Shown: positions 37,349 through 47,200 of the stretch, one piece after another
Layout of the letters: each line of letters starts with the position of its first letter
Numbering within the stretch: the stretch's first letter is position 1
NCBI RefSeq assembly: GCF_014489415.1
Contig: NZ_CP060822.1
Coordinates: 2,093,501 to 2,157,500 of the forward strand
From: Cylindrospermopsis curvispora GIHE-G1
Lineage (GTDB): Bacteria > Cyanobacteriota > Cyanobacteriia > Cyanobacteriales > Nostocaceae
DNA: 64,000 bases
Direction: 5' to 3'
Notes under the pieces: model-generated
Told to the model about the DNA's origin: nothing
The model's input: the letters and a program-made list of their open reading frames with translations, nothing else
The model's database searches: none
Position numbers and translations under genes: made by a program

Positions 37349-38908
37349 TCACACCCGAATTACAGTGATTCTACGTTGATTTTCCGTTACTACAACTTCG
37401 GTTGATAACCTTTCTTCTATGGGTAGGGCATTTTTTCGCCTATCAAATACAAATAACCAACCAAAATCTAATCCTAAACGAGCTAAATAGGATTCCAATT
37501 GTTCAATCCCTTCAGCTTGTGGATCTCTTTTTTTATCTCGCCATACCTTTAACTCAATCCCCAAAATTACGTCTTGATAACGCAAGCATAAATCCATTCT
37601 GTCGCTACCAATTGCGTATTCCCTTTCTAAAATTCCTCCACCATTAACCACTCGATGTAAAAAAGCCATTAATACTATGTGGGGAGCAATTTCATGATAG
37701 CCAGTACTACCTAATAAGGGTTCTCCATGTTGTCGCCAAAATTTGAGGAATGCTATTAACAAAGCATCTATATTTAATTTACCTTCTGGAGTTAACCAGG
37801 TGGGTGCTATCATGGGTAAGGATGCCATTGGTGTCACTGTCAATACTCTCGGTAATACTTCCCGATATATGGCATTGGCAATAGTTAATCCCCCATAGGG
37901 GTGCATTTTACATAATCCCAAATCAATCACAAATTGAATGTCATCGTTGGGTATATCTCCTAATTCTAAACCTGCTAATATCGGTTCAATAATTGCTTTA
38001 ATTCTTGGTTCTCTTAACCTTTCTGCTAGACTATCTAAATGGGTATCTTGACGTATAATTAATATTTCTTTAGCTTGTAAAATATGTTCTTTGGTAATAG
38101 CTACATTTCTATCCTTGACCATTTTTTCTACTACTTCCTTAGCCAAAGCATTCACTAACCAAGGTTGTCCTTGGGTTAAATCATAAGCTGTTGCTATTGC
38201 TTCTGGTGTGAAAATTTGTCCAGTTGCTTCCGTATGTTGTTGATATAATTCTCCCACTTCTTTCAGATTAAAGTTTCGCATAGTCAGAGAAGCAACTTTA
38301 ATATTAAAAGGACTAGATGTATTTAATCTATCACTACCACCAGATGCTACTTTATAATCCCGCACATCCCGTAAACCAATTAATCCTACCGATGAGGGAA
38401 AATTGTCTGGACGATTAGGAAAACCATCTCGTAACTGTCGTAAAACAGAAATTAATGTTTGGTCTTGTAAAGAATCAATTTCATCTATAAATAATACTAG
38501 GGGACGATTTATAGCTTTTGCCCAACCTGTTAAAAAATCATTAATTCTATTTCCTGGTTCTTCTTGTTGCCATTGTTTAATAGGAGGTTGTAATTCTTTA
38601 GGTAAGCGGATATTTATTGTATTATACCAAGCTCTTAAAATGGCTAATTCCGCAGCACTGGGGTCATGATTGAATGCACTTCCTACTTCCACTGATACCA
38701 TTACTGCAGCATAATTTCCTGTAGCGGTAAGTTGCTTCGCTAGGGATAACATGGCGGTGGTTTTACCCGTTTGTCTTGGTGCATGAAGTACAAAATAACT
38801 TTCTTGTTCTATTAACATTGATAAGTCGGGTAAACGACTTGTGGGAGACAACATATAGTGGATATTTTCTTTGCAAGGACCTGCAATATTAAACCAGCGA
38901 GTCATCAT
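37349..38908 (-). CDS. array copy 5: P-loop ATPase with C-terminal PD-(D/E)XK domain (first in transcription order)
   Basis: 519 residues, beginning MMTRWF where the others begin MVNRWF. Block 1 is type c (TINIRLPKELQPPIKQW..PGNRINDFLTGWAKAINRP). Block 2 is type B, with the GILEREYAIGSD variant and a QRRITVIRV end. All catalytic residues are kept. Its upstream side is unique: homology with the other leaders stops near 38940, beside an apparent insertion-sequence end. It is the most diverged copy in point changes, which fits an edge position less exposed to gene conversion. Its promoter may drive the array, but that is inference. Confidence 0.88.
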   Translation of the reverse strand: MMTRWFNIAGPCKENIHYMLSPTSRLPDLSMLIEQESYFVLHAPRQTGKTTAMLSLAKQLTATGNYAAVMVSVEVGSAFNHDPSAAELAILRAWYNTINIRLPKELQPPIKQWQQEEPGNRINDFLTGWAKAINRPLVLFIDEIDSLQDQTLISVLRQLRDGFPNRPDNFPSSVGLIGLRDVRDYKVASGGSDRLNTSSPFNIKVASLTMRNFNLKEVGELYQQHTEATGQIFTPEAIATAYDLTQGQPWLVNALAKEVVEKMVKDRNVAITKEHILQAKEILIIRQDTHLDSLAERLREPRIKAIIEPILAGLELGDIPNDDIQFVIDLGLCKMHPYGGLTIANAIYREVLPRVLTVTPMASLPMIAPTWLTPEGKLNIDALLIAFLKFWRQHGEPLLGSTGYHEIAPHIVLMAFLHRVVNGGGILEREYAIGSDRMDLCLRYQDVILGIELKVWRDKKRDPQAEGIEQLESYLARLGLDFGWLFVFDRRKNALPIEERLSTEVVVTENQRRITVIRV

Positions 38909-38940
38909 GATTTTATTATTTAGTGGACACTTTTATTTTA

Positions 38941-39344
38941 GACCCTTTTTAGAGGGTGTTTGAAAAGTTTTTGGCAGTAAATAAGGTAGATAAAAGTCTC
39001 AGTAGAATGGGACTCAAGTAAGGTATAGAAGCTATACATAATAATATGAAAAAGGTTTAGCGGTGCTAAACCTCCATAGAAAGCAGTTATTCGACACACC
39101 AGCACCAATTTAAATTGACTTCTAGTCAAAATCATCTTCCTTTAGGGGGAGTTATGAATAAATCTGAACTTTTACACCCAAGATAGTAACATAAATAATA
39201 TGAAATGCATTGAAGAATTTATATAACTGCAATTTATACTATGATAGACAAATTTGTTTTAAAGCCAAAAGAATAGTAACAGGCTACGAATTAACTGCGC
39301 AGATAAAAATTAATAAACATTGTAATACTGGTTAGGCTTCCAGT
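38941..39344. mobile_element. insertion-sequence debris with four perfect short hairpins
   Basis: AGAGGGTGTTTGAAAAGTTT (about 38951-38970) resembles terminal repeats of cyanobacterial insertion sequences. Hairpins follow: GTATAG-AAG-CTATAC (39023-39037), GGTTTAGC-GGT-GCTAAACC (39054-39072), TTGACT-TCT-AGTCAA (about 39114-39128) and ATACTGG-8-CCAGTAT (39325-39346). IS200/IS605 elements have subterminal hairpins read by their transposase, and a tnpB fragment follows. No intact transposase is present. Confidence 0.45.
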
Positions 39345-39518
39345 ATGCAGCAAACATGCTTAATAGTTGGTAAGGCTTTTAAGTCGTTTAAACCATTATT
39401 GAGAGAGGCAAAAAAAGGTACTATGGACCAAAAGCCAAAAGCACCAAATTATAGAAAAACTAATGGATTATTTACTGTTAGTTACCCTAAAAGATGGCTA
39501 AAATCAGTTGAAGAATAA
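39345..39518 (+). pseudogene. tnpB: fragment of an IS200/IS605-family tnpB (transposon-associated RNA-guided nuclease)
   Basis: A 57-residue frame reading MQQTCLIVGKAFKSFKPLL and then KAPNYRKTNGLFTVSYPKRWLK matches the middle of TnpB proteins (QQT..xVGKAFKSF..., PxYRK.GLFxVxYPKQ.LK). The upstream in-frame codon is a stop, and the downstream RuvC core and zinc finger are missing, so it is a relic. There is no obvious adjacent tnpA. Confidence 0.6.
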
Positions 39519-39560
39519 CCCTATTTGGGGGAGAAAGGTTATTTAGTAATTATTAAATAA

Positions 39561-39734
39561 TCCTCTTCCTTCAGTATATCAGATTATATTCATACCCACG
39601 CAGTTAAGAATCAGATACAGGAGAAAATTCAATTCAATACAAGATTTCGTCAGTCGGGAACCTATAAAATGTGGATGCAATTTAATCACAATGGTACAAT
39701 TCAAACAGTGGATTTCTGGGTAAAAGTAGACTAA
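39561..39734 (+). pseudogene. headless C-terminal fragment of a beta-sandwich protein (YtkA-like?)
   Basis: An open frame of 57 codons begins right after a stop (39558-39560), has no usable start codon, and ends at TAA 39732-39734. The peptide includes FRQSGTYKMWMQFNHNGTIQ and TVDFWVKVD, the GxYKxWxQFxxxGxxxTxxFxVxV pattern seen at the end of YtkA-like and related copper/periplasmic domains. It is probably the 3' remnant of a gene cut by the preceding transposon insertion. Family assignment is tentative. Confidence 0.45.
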
Positions 39735-39786
39735 AAACTTCCCAGTAATTCTCGTCCTATTTTTGGGTTTATTCACATCCTAATCT

Positions 39787-40851
39787 ATGGTAGATAATAA
39801 AAACATCTTGTTGCGTAATCTTTGGTACTATGCACTACCCAGTAGTCAGCTAAAAACAGGTAAAATGATATCACGTGTTTTGCTGAGAGAACCTATACTA
39901 TTCACAAGAGACAAAAATGGTCAAGTTTTTGCCATTGAAGATATTTGTCCTCATCGTGCAGTTCCCTTGAGTTGTGGTAGATTTGATGGTGAACAGGTAG
40001 AATGTTGCTATCATGGTTGGCGCTTTGACAGTCAGGGCAAGTGTACAGAAATTCCATCACTGTTGCCAGAACAAAGTATAGACTTGAGTAAGTTTAATGT
40101 TAAATCATATCCTGTTTATGAAACTCAAGGTAATATTTGGATATACATATATGATAAAGAAGGATCTCCTGTGAATGCACAGATCAGCGATATTCCTCAA
40201 GTACCAGGTTTTAGCAATGGACAACCAGATTTAGTGGAAGTAATGAAATTTCCCTGTTTTATTGACCATGCAGTAACAGGTTTAATGGATCCTGCTCATT
40301 CTCCCTATGTTCACCAGGTATGGTGGTGGAGAAGTGGAAAACTGCATGAAGAAGTGAAACAATTTGATCCTTCTGAATATGGGTTTACAGTCAGACGCCA
40401 TAAATTATCCGATAACACGGAAAATATGAGTCGATTATATTGGTTAGTGGGTGGGGGAATACCAGAAGTGGAAATTTCCTTCCGTTTACCAGGAGTGAGA
40501 ATTGAAGAAATTACCTTTGGCAAACATCGAGTTTGTAATTTAACCGCAGTTACACCAATTTCTGACACAGAAACTGAAGTAAATTTTGTTCTTTATGGTA
40601 TACCAGCGTGGTTAAAAATATTTACACCTTTGATTCAAATTCTAACTCGCAAATTTTTGGATCAAGATAGGAATGTGGTGGAAAAGCAACAAATTGGACT
40701 TCAATATAATCCGATTTTGCGTCTAATTAAAGATTCGGATATGCAAGCACAATGGTATTTTCAATTGAAACGGGAATTTAGCCGTGCAGCAGCAGAAAAC
40801 AGAGAATTTGTTAATCCTGTAAAAAGTGTACTATTGAGGTGGCGTGCCTAA
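39787..40851 (+). CDS. Rieske [2Fe-2S] aromatic ring-hydroxylating oxygenase
   Basis: 354 residues. The N-terminal Rieske domain has CPHRAVPLSCG (near 54) and CCYHGWRFD (near 73), giving the Cys-His/Cys-His cluster. The catalytic domain shows the mononuclear iron site: the DHAVTGLMDPAHSPYVH segment supplies the acidic and histidine ligands. The pattern resembles the pheophorbide a oxygenase / chlorophyllide oxygenase-like group and other cyanobacterial Rieske oxygenases of unknown substrate. The ATG at 39787 is the only sensible start. The gene precedes the ribokinase-epimerase cluster by 80 bases, and a metabolic link is uncertain. Confidence 0.87.
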   Translation: MVDNKNILLRNLWYYALPSSQLKTGKMISRVLLREPILFTRDKNGQVFAIEDICPHRAVPLSCGRFDGEQVECCYHGWRFDSQGKCTEIPSLLPEQSIDLSKFNVKSYPVYETQGNIWIYIYDKEGSPVNAQISDIPQVPGFSNGQPDLVEVMKFPCFIDHAVTGLMDPAHSPYVHQVWWWRSGKLHEEVKQFDPSEYGFTVRRHKLSDNTENMSRLYWLVGGGIPEVEISFRLPGVRIEEITFGKHRVCNLTAVTPISDTETEVNFVLYGIPAWLKIFTPLIQILTRKFLDQDRNVVEKQQIGLQYNPILRLIKDSDMQAQWYFQLKREFSRAAAENREFVNPVKSVLLRWRA

Positions 40852-40931
40852 TATTCTTCAAGATTCCCTAATTTTTTAATAATTTGGGGTGTGAAGGAAA
40901 AGTAAGGGAGTTTTTAAAAACAGCTAAACAT

Positions 40932-41861
40932 ATGACAATAATAGTTTTTGGTAGTATTAATATGGATCTGGTAGCAACAACTCCCAGATTGCCCATACCA
41001 GGAGAAACCTTGTTAGGAGAAAGTTTTTTTACCGCACCCGGGGGTAAGGGAGCAAACCAAGCGGTAGCATTGGCAAAATTGGGTATTCCTACACAAATGA
41101 TCGGTCGTGTTGGTAATGATAACTTTGGTAGACAACTAATTAAAAATTTGGAAAGTTATGGTATAAAAACGGAGAATATTATAATTGATGACACTGTCAG
41201 TTCAGGAGTTGCGATAATTACTGTGGATCGGCGGGGTGAAAATAATATAATTGTTATACCCGGAGCCAATGGACAAGTCAACCAAGACAATATTGACAGA
41301 TTATATGGTTTATTGCCATCAGCTAATGCCATACTATTGCAGTTAGAAATTCCTCTTGATATGGTAATTACTGTGGCCCAAATAGCTCACCAAGCTAAAG
41401 TCCAGGTTATTCTGGACCCCGCCCCTGTACCACCAATCAATTTGCCAGAGGAAATTTATCCATTAGTTGACATAATTACACCCAACGAAATTGAAGCCAG
41501 TCAATTGGTAGGATTTGCTGTCAATGAAGAGCAAACCGCCTTCAAAGCTGGGGAGATTTTATTAACAAAAGGTGCAAGGTGTGTGGTGATTAAGTTGGGT
41601 GCAAAAGGTGTTTATTGCGCTACTAAAGAAGAAAGGTTTTTTATTCCCCCATTTTCCGTGAATGCCATAGATACGGTTGCTGCTGGGGATGCTTTTAACG
41701 GTGGTTTAGCAGCAGGACTTTTTCATCACAAGACTCTGCGAGAAGCGGTGATTTGGGGTGGAGCTGCGGGAGCTTTAGCAACAACTCAAATGGGTGCTCA
41801 AAGTTCTTTCCCTGATATGATGACATTAAAAACTTTTTTGGACAAAATGACAAGGGAATAA
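40932..41861 (+). CDS. rbsK: PfkB family carbohydrate kinase, ribokinase-like
   Basis: 309 residues. The family signatures are visible: GSINMDLVATTPRLPIPGET at the beginning, GGKGANQAVALAKLG (first PfkB motif) and DTVAAGDAFNGGLAAG (second motif with the anion hole and catalytic Asp). The ribokinase DTTGAGD is DTVAAGD here. The frame extends upstream to a TTG at 40884, but ATG 40932 gives the normal beginning. It ends 5 bases before the epimerase gene, so it is the head or an early member of an operon with the next two genes. Substrate ribose is the default, unverified. Confidence 0.85.
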   Translation: MTIIVFGSINMDLVATTPRLPIPGETLLGESFFTAPGGKGANQAVALAKLGIPTQMIGRVGNDNFGRQLIKNLESYGIKTENIIIDDTVSSGVAIITVDRRGENNIIVIPGANGQVNQDNIDRLYGLLPSANAILLQLEIPLDMVITVAQIAHQAKVQVILDPAPVPPINLPEEIYPLVDIITPNEIEASQLVGFAVNEEQTAFKAGEILLTKGARCVVIKLGAKGVYCATKEERFFIPPFSVNAIDTVAAGDAFNGGLAAGLFHHKTLREAVIWGGAAGALATTQMGAQSSFPDMMTLKTFLDKMTRE

Positions 41862-41866
41862 TAAGA

Positions 41867-42919
41867 ATGAAACTACAAGTTAGCACCTTTACTGTCAATA
41901 AGAGGTTTGCCCTAACAATTAGTAGGGGAACAACTGCACAAACCACAAACATCTGGGTTAAGATTATGGAAGGCGGTATTGAAGGATGGGGAGAAGCATC
42001 TCCATTTAGTGTAGGAAGTTACCAAGAAACCACTGATATAATTTTCCGGTCTTTGCAAGAAATATCTCCTGTGCTAGAATCTTATAGTCCTTGGCAGCGG
42101 GATGATATTGGTAAAATTTTAACACAACATCAAATTCCCTCTGCGGCTAGGACTGCTATAGATATGGCACTACACGACTGGATGGGTAAGAACGTGGGTT
42201 TACCATTGTGGCAACTTTGGGGACTTAATATAAATACCATAGTGCCAACTTCTGTTACTATTGGTATTAACTCACCACAAGGTGCTGCAAATAGAGCAAG
42301 GGACTGGTTGCAGTATATGGACGTGCAACTACTAAAAGTTAAGTTAGGAGCAAAGGAGGGAATAGATACGGATAAAAAAATGATATTGGCAGTTAAAGAA
42401 GCTGCACCCAAGGTGGATTTATTTGTGGATGCAAATGGGGGTTGGAGTTTACCAGATGCAATTGCTATGTCCCATTGGTTGGCTGATTTAGGGGTTAAGT
42501 ATCTGGAACAACCATTACCTAAAGGTGACGAGGGGAAATTACCATCTTTGAAAAAACAATCAGCTCTACCCATTTTTGTGGATGAGAGTTGCTTCACTAG
42601 CATTGACATCCCCCCATTGGCTGATTGTGTAGATGGAATTAATATTAAACTGATGAAGTCAGGAGGATTAGGGGAGGCTTGGAGAATGGTAAACACCGCT
42701 AAAGCACATAACTTGCAAGTAATGTTTGGGTGTTATTCCGATAGTTCACTAGCCAATACCGCAGCTTCTCATATAGCGCCATTAGCAGACTATTTGGACT
42801 TAGACAGTCATTTAAATTTAATAGATGATCCTTTTGTTGGTGTATCCGTCACAGAAGGACGAGTTATGCCTAATAATTTACCAGGTTTAGGAGTACAATA
42901 CAGTGCGTTTGCCACTTAA
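41867..42919 (+). CDS. enolase-superfamily epimerase (dipeptide epimerase / N-acetyl-D-glutamate racemase, DgcA-like)
   Basis: 350 residues of the muconate-cycloisomerase/mandelate-racemase fold. Catalytic lysine motif KVKLG (near residue 162), metal ligands in FVDANGGW, EQPLPKGD and VDESC, and the second lysine in KLMKSGG. This is the L-Ala-D/L-Glu epimerase subgroup. The gene overlaps a DUF1611 gene by 17 bases. The pair epimerase + DUF1611 matches DgcA-DgcN, which convert D-glutamate to L-glutamate by N-acetylation and racemisation. It may therefore recycle D-Glu from peptidoglycan. Exact substrate is inferred. Confidence 0.82.
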   Translation: MKLQVSTFTVNKRFALTISRGTTAQTTNIWVKIMEGGIEGWGEASPFSVGSYQETTDIIFRSLQEISPVLESYSPWQRDDIGKILTQHQIPSAARTAIDMALHDWMGKNVGLPLWQLWGLNINTIVPTSVTIGINSPQGAANRARDWLQYMDVQLLKVKLGAKEGIDTDKKMILAVKEAAPKVDLFVDANGGWSLPDAIAMSHWLADLGVKYLEQPLPKGDEGKLPSLKKQSALPIFVDESCFTSIDIPPLADCVDGINIKLMKSGGLGEAWRMVNTAKAHNLQVMFGCYSDSSLANTAASHIAPLADYLDLDSHLNLIDDPFVGVSVTEGRVMPNNLPGLGVQYSAFAT

Positions 42920-43961
42920 TCAAAAAATAGCCATTCTCTTACATGAAGGTCTGACAAAATCCCATGGCAAAACTGGTCTTTCCATTTTGCGCTATAGTGA
43001 CTCACCTATTGTTGCGGTTATAGATAGAGAATGTCCGGGTCAATCTATACTAGAGTTAACAGGAATTAAAAGAAGTGTACCAATTGTGGCATCTGTAAGT
43101 GCAGCTTTGCCCTATCAACCAGAAGTTTTAGTTATTGGTATTGCACCAAAGGGTGGTATTCTTCCCGATCATTACTGGACTGAGATTAAGGAAGCATTGA
43201 GGTCGGGAATGTCCGTTGTCAATGGGCTACATACATCCCTGGCAAACATACCAGATTTAATCTCCCTCATACAACCAGGAAAGACAATTTGGGATGTGCG
43301 CAAGGAACCACCTAAGTTGGAAATCGCTTCGGGTTTAGCACGCAACCTCCCCTGTCGTCGTGTGCTAACAGTGGGTACGGATATGTCTATTGGTAAAATG
43401 TCTACTAGTCTGGAATTACATCATTCGGCAAAATTGCTAGGACTTCGCTCTAAATTTATAGCTACTGGTCAAACTGGTTTGATGTTGGAAGGGGATGGAG
43501 TAGCACTGGATGCAGTCCGGGTGGATTTTGCCGCTGGCGCTGTGGAGCAGTTGGTCATGCGTTTTGGTCAATACTATGACATCCTTCAAATTGAAGGTCA
43601 GGGCTCCTTATTACACCCCGGTTCAACGGCAACTTTGCCTTTGATTCGCGGTTCCCAACCCACCCATCTCATTTTAGTCCATCGTGCAGGACAAACTCAT
43701 AACCATAATAATCCTCATGTTCCTATCCCTCCTCTCACGGATGTAATTAAAATGTATGAAATGGTAGCTAGTGCTGCTGGTGCTTTTGCTAAAGTACCTG
43801 TGGTGGCGATCGCTCTGAATACGAAAGATCTGAATGAAATTGCTGCTGAAGAGGCGATCGCCCAAACTGGGTCTGAAACTGGCTTACCTTGTACAGATCC
43901 TATACGCTTTGGTGGGGGAATACTATTAGATGCCATCATAAATAACAATTATCAAGAGTAG
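42903..43961 (+). CDS. DUF1611 protein (DgcN-like N-acyltransferase)
   Basis: 352 residues. An N-terminal Rossmann-like half (about 1-130) is followed by a P-loop-like domain: RVLTVGTDMSIGKMSTSLEL, then ATGQTGLMLEG and EGQGSLLHPG. DUF1611 proteins include DgcN, a D-glutamate N-acetyltransferase. Start GTG 42903 with TTAGGAG 10 bases upstream; it overlaps the epimerase end by 17 bases, so translation is coupled. This fits the two-step D-glutamate pathway. Function inferred from family and neighbour. Confidence 0.75.
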   Translation: MRLPLNQKIAILLHEGLTKSHGKTGLSILRYSDSPIVAVIDRECPGQSILELTGIKRSVPIVASVSAALPYQPEVLVIGIAPKGGILPDHYWTEIKEALRSGMSVVNGLHTSLANIPDLISLIQPGKTIWDVRKEPPKLEIASGLARNLPCRRVLTVGTDMSIGKMSTSLELHHSAKLLGLRSKFIATGQTGLMLEGDGVALDAVRVDFAAGAVEQLVMRFGQYYDILQIEGQGSLLHPGSTATLPLIRGSQPTHLILVHRAGQTHNHNNPHVPIPPLTDVIKMYEMVASAAGAFAKVPVVAIALNTKDLNEIAAEEAIAQTGSETGLPCTDPIRFGGGILLDAIINNNYQE

Positions 43962-44274
43962 GGACATCAAGCTGGGGAAATGGGTTCAGATAAGTTTCCC
44001 AGAAAGGTAGTACAAATAAACTAAACAAAAATATACTGAAACACAAAAATTAATCATGCACCTAAATCACAATACAAAAATACCATTTACACTATTCAGA
44101 CGGAAAAATAGAGGATTGTTGTGTTAACCCAGGTGTCTCCATAAACAACGTAAAAAAAGTCACAAAAAAAGTTGCCAAAATGGCAGTAATTTTTCGATGC
44201 AGAATCAAAGGATGCGTGCTAAGGTTTTATTTCCTTGATTGTTCCTTTATCTGTTCTTTATAGTACATCTGCCC
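43962..44274. other. 313-base non-coding region upstream of the replication gene
   Basis: A+T-rich, with a palindrome TGCCAAAATGGCA near 44173-44185. If the downstream CyRepA1 gene marks an origin, its iterons should be here, but I see no clear set of direct repeats. Confidence 0.45.
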
Positions 44275-47200
44275 ATGTTTATAGATCACTTGCACTCCCA
44301 ACACCTGGAAGAACTAGTACATGGTAGTAGTGTAAATTTACACCTAGCAATGTTAAATTTTCATTCTCTTCAGGGTATGAATGCTTATAAGCATATATTA
44401 ATATCTGATAATTTACCGCGCACTAATACGGGGATGATTAAAAGCGGGTGGTTAGAGAGATATGGACACATTACAGCTGGTGGTTGGTGGTGTTCTGGTG
44501 TAGACCCGCTAAATAATTGGCAAAAAATGGAATGGGGATGTTTTAAACCCTCCCAACCGCGAAGAAACAAAAATGGCAAGTCCATTAAATATGAACATCC
44601 CCCCAGCACACCAACGCGAATATTTTGTTTGCGGGTAACTGAAGAAATTTGGCATCAAATTTCCCAACGTTATGATGTTACTATGCCAAAAGACATTAAC
44701 ATTAGTGATGACGGGGAAGCTCAGGGTTTTTGGCCATGGGTAATAGAATCTAACATACCAATTATTATTTGTGAAGGTGTTAAAAAAGCAGCAGCTTTAT
44801 TAACACAAGGGTATGTAGCAATTGGCATACCTGGAATTACCAGTGGTTATCGGGTAATCAAAAATGAATTTGGTAAAGTTACCCGTCGTCGTCTCATTCT
44901 TGATCTGGAAGTTTTCGCCAATAGACAACTGAGTTTTTATATATGTTTTGATTTTGAGAATCAGCCACGGAAGGCTACTGCGATTAATAATGCCATTTCT
45001 CAATTAGGCTATTTACTTGAGCGGAAAAATTGCTCTGTTAAAGTAATCAAACTCCCTGGTAAAGAGAAAGGTGTGGATGATTTTATCACTGCTAAGGGAG
45101 CGGAAGCGTTTGAGCAAGTCTACAATCAAAGTATGTCCCTAGAGGTCTATATTGCCCAAACTAAACCCCATATAGATCTAACAATTACTCCCAGTGTTAC
45201 CATCAACCAAAGCTATTTAGATAGAATATGTTTACCCTCCACTGGTTTAGTGGGAGTCAAATCCGCTAAAGGAACAGGTAAAACCACCAGACTGCAAGCG
45301 GTGGTTGAGGAAGCTAAAAATCGTTGTCAACCAATCTTATTAATCACCCATCGCATCCTTTTGGGAAAATTCCTCTGTGAAAAAATTGGTATTAGATGGG
45401 GAATCCACCCTGAAAACCAGTCACCACCATCCAGCTCACCTATTAAATCCTTTGGATTATGTGTTGATTCCTTGTGGAAGCTTAATCCCCAAGATTGGCA
45501 AGGAGCTATAGTCATATTAGATGAAGTTGAACAGTCTTTATGGCATCTACTCAATAGTAACACCTGTAAAAACAAGAGGATAAAGATACTCAGCGTTTTC
45601 CAACAATTAATAGCCACGGTAGTGAAAACAGGGGGTTTAGTCATTGCTCAAGATGCTGACTTATCAGATGTTTCTCTAGAATACCTCCAGGGTTTAGCAG
45701 GAAACAAAATCACTCCTTGGGTAATTGTGAATAAGTGGAAACCTGAATGTGGGTGGGATGTGACTTTTTATGATTCACCTAACCCAACACCTTTAATTCA
45801 TCAACTGGAGCTGGACTTAATCACAGGTAAGAAGTGCTATGTAACAACTGATAGTCGCACGGGACGTTACAGTTGTGAAACCATCGAAGATTATCTCCAG
45901 GATCGCTTGTATAAGTTAAAAAGGCAATTTCCCCATAGTTTAGTGGTGAGTAGTCAAACTACCAATACACCTGCACATCCAGCTATAGAATGTCTGAGTG
46001 CTATAAATCAAAAAATCACTGATTATGATATGGTATTTGTCACTCCTAGTTTAGGAACGGGAATTAGTATTGATGTCCAACATTTTGACCGAGTTTACGG
46101 TATTTTTCAGGGGGTCATTCCGGACTCAGAAGCACGTCAAGCATTAGCTAGGGTGCGTGATTCAGTTCCCCGTTTTGTCTGGTGTGCTAAACGCGGTATT
46201 GGTTTAATTGGTAGTGGTAGTACCAATTATCAGCTACTATCTGACTGGTACCAAGAAAATCAAAAAGAAAATTTGGCTTTATTGAGTCCTTTACATAAAA
46301 TAGATGTTGATTTACCCGCAGTTTATGATCCTATTCATTTACGTACTTGGGCAAAACTATCTGCTAGGGTCAATAGTTCTATTACCTTTTATCGACAATC
46401 TTTGCAAGAGGGATTAATTGCTGAAGGTCACAAAGTCACCATAGGGAATAATACAGACTATAATAGTATTATTCGTGAGTTGCGTTCGGCGTTTTTAAAA
46501 ACTTCTGTAAATGATCTAGCCACCCGAACCAGATTAATTTTAGAAATTGTTCAAGTTCAAAAGGATTGGGAACAAACTCGTCAACAGTCTCAGCATATTA
46601 AACGCAATATCAAAGAAATTAAGGAGCACAATCAATTGATGATTGCCCAAGCTGTGGTGGCGGCTAAAAATATTGACTATGTTGAATATCAACAACTACT
46701 AACTAAACATTCTCTCACCGATGAACAACGCTATGCAATTCATAAATATATTCTCTACACAAGATATGGAGTACCTGTAACCACTCAGTTAAAAATGCGA
46801 GATGATCAGGGATACTATTCCCAATTATTGACTCACTATTATTTGACCCATGAAAGTCACTACCTTCACATCAGAGATCAGCAGGAATGGAAACAACAGT
46901 TATTTTGGGGCGAAGGAAAGGTTTTTCTACCAGATTTAAAAACCTATACTCTCAAGGTGGAAGCCTTGCGAGCTTTGGGAATGTGTCAGTTTTTAGCACA
47001 AGATAGGGTATTCCAAGAAAATGATGATGATATTATTTGGTTGAAAAATGTGGCAATTCAAAGTAGTCAACATATCAACCGTGCTTTGGGTGTGGATATT
47101 GCTAAAAAACCACAATCTAGTTCTGGAATTAAAATACTCAATCTCTTGATGGGTTTATTGGGTTTAAAATTGCGTCGAATAAATCAGGTTTATCAAGTTA

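Larger units (their letters stand above)
30544..38940 (-). repeat. tandem array: five intact copies and one remnant, period about 1.63 kb
   Basis: Starts of adjacent copies are 1637, 1631, 1631 and 1643 bases apart. The roughly 77-base spacers are nearly the same, each carrying the leader motif with ATTATTTAGTG and GGACACTTTTATTTTAGAC. Homology ends abruptly at about 38940 on the upstream side and 30544 on the downstream side. Copies differ mainly in two blocks (residues about 93-136 and 297-405). Confidence 0.95.

Noticed and set aside
30860-38669. Plus-strand frames of 65-92 codons repeated in every array copy
   Set aside because: They are antisense to the conserved gene and repeat only because the gene does; the amino acid pattern is not protein-like.
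30807-38908. Array considered as a CRISPR or VNTR structure
   Set aside because: The repeat unit is a complete 1.63 kb gene with its leader, not short repeats with unique spacers.
43962-44274. Iterons of a plasmid origin before the CyRepA1 gene
   Set aside because: I found no set of direct repeats longer than a few bases, only a single palindrome.
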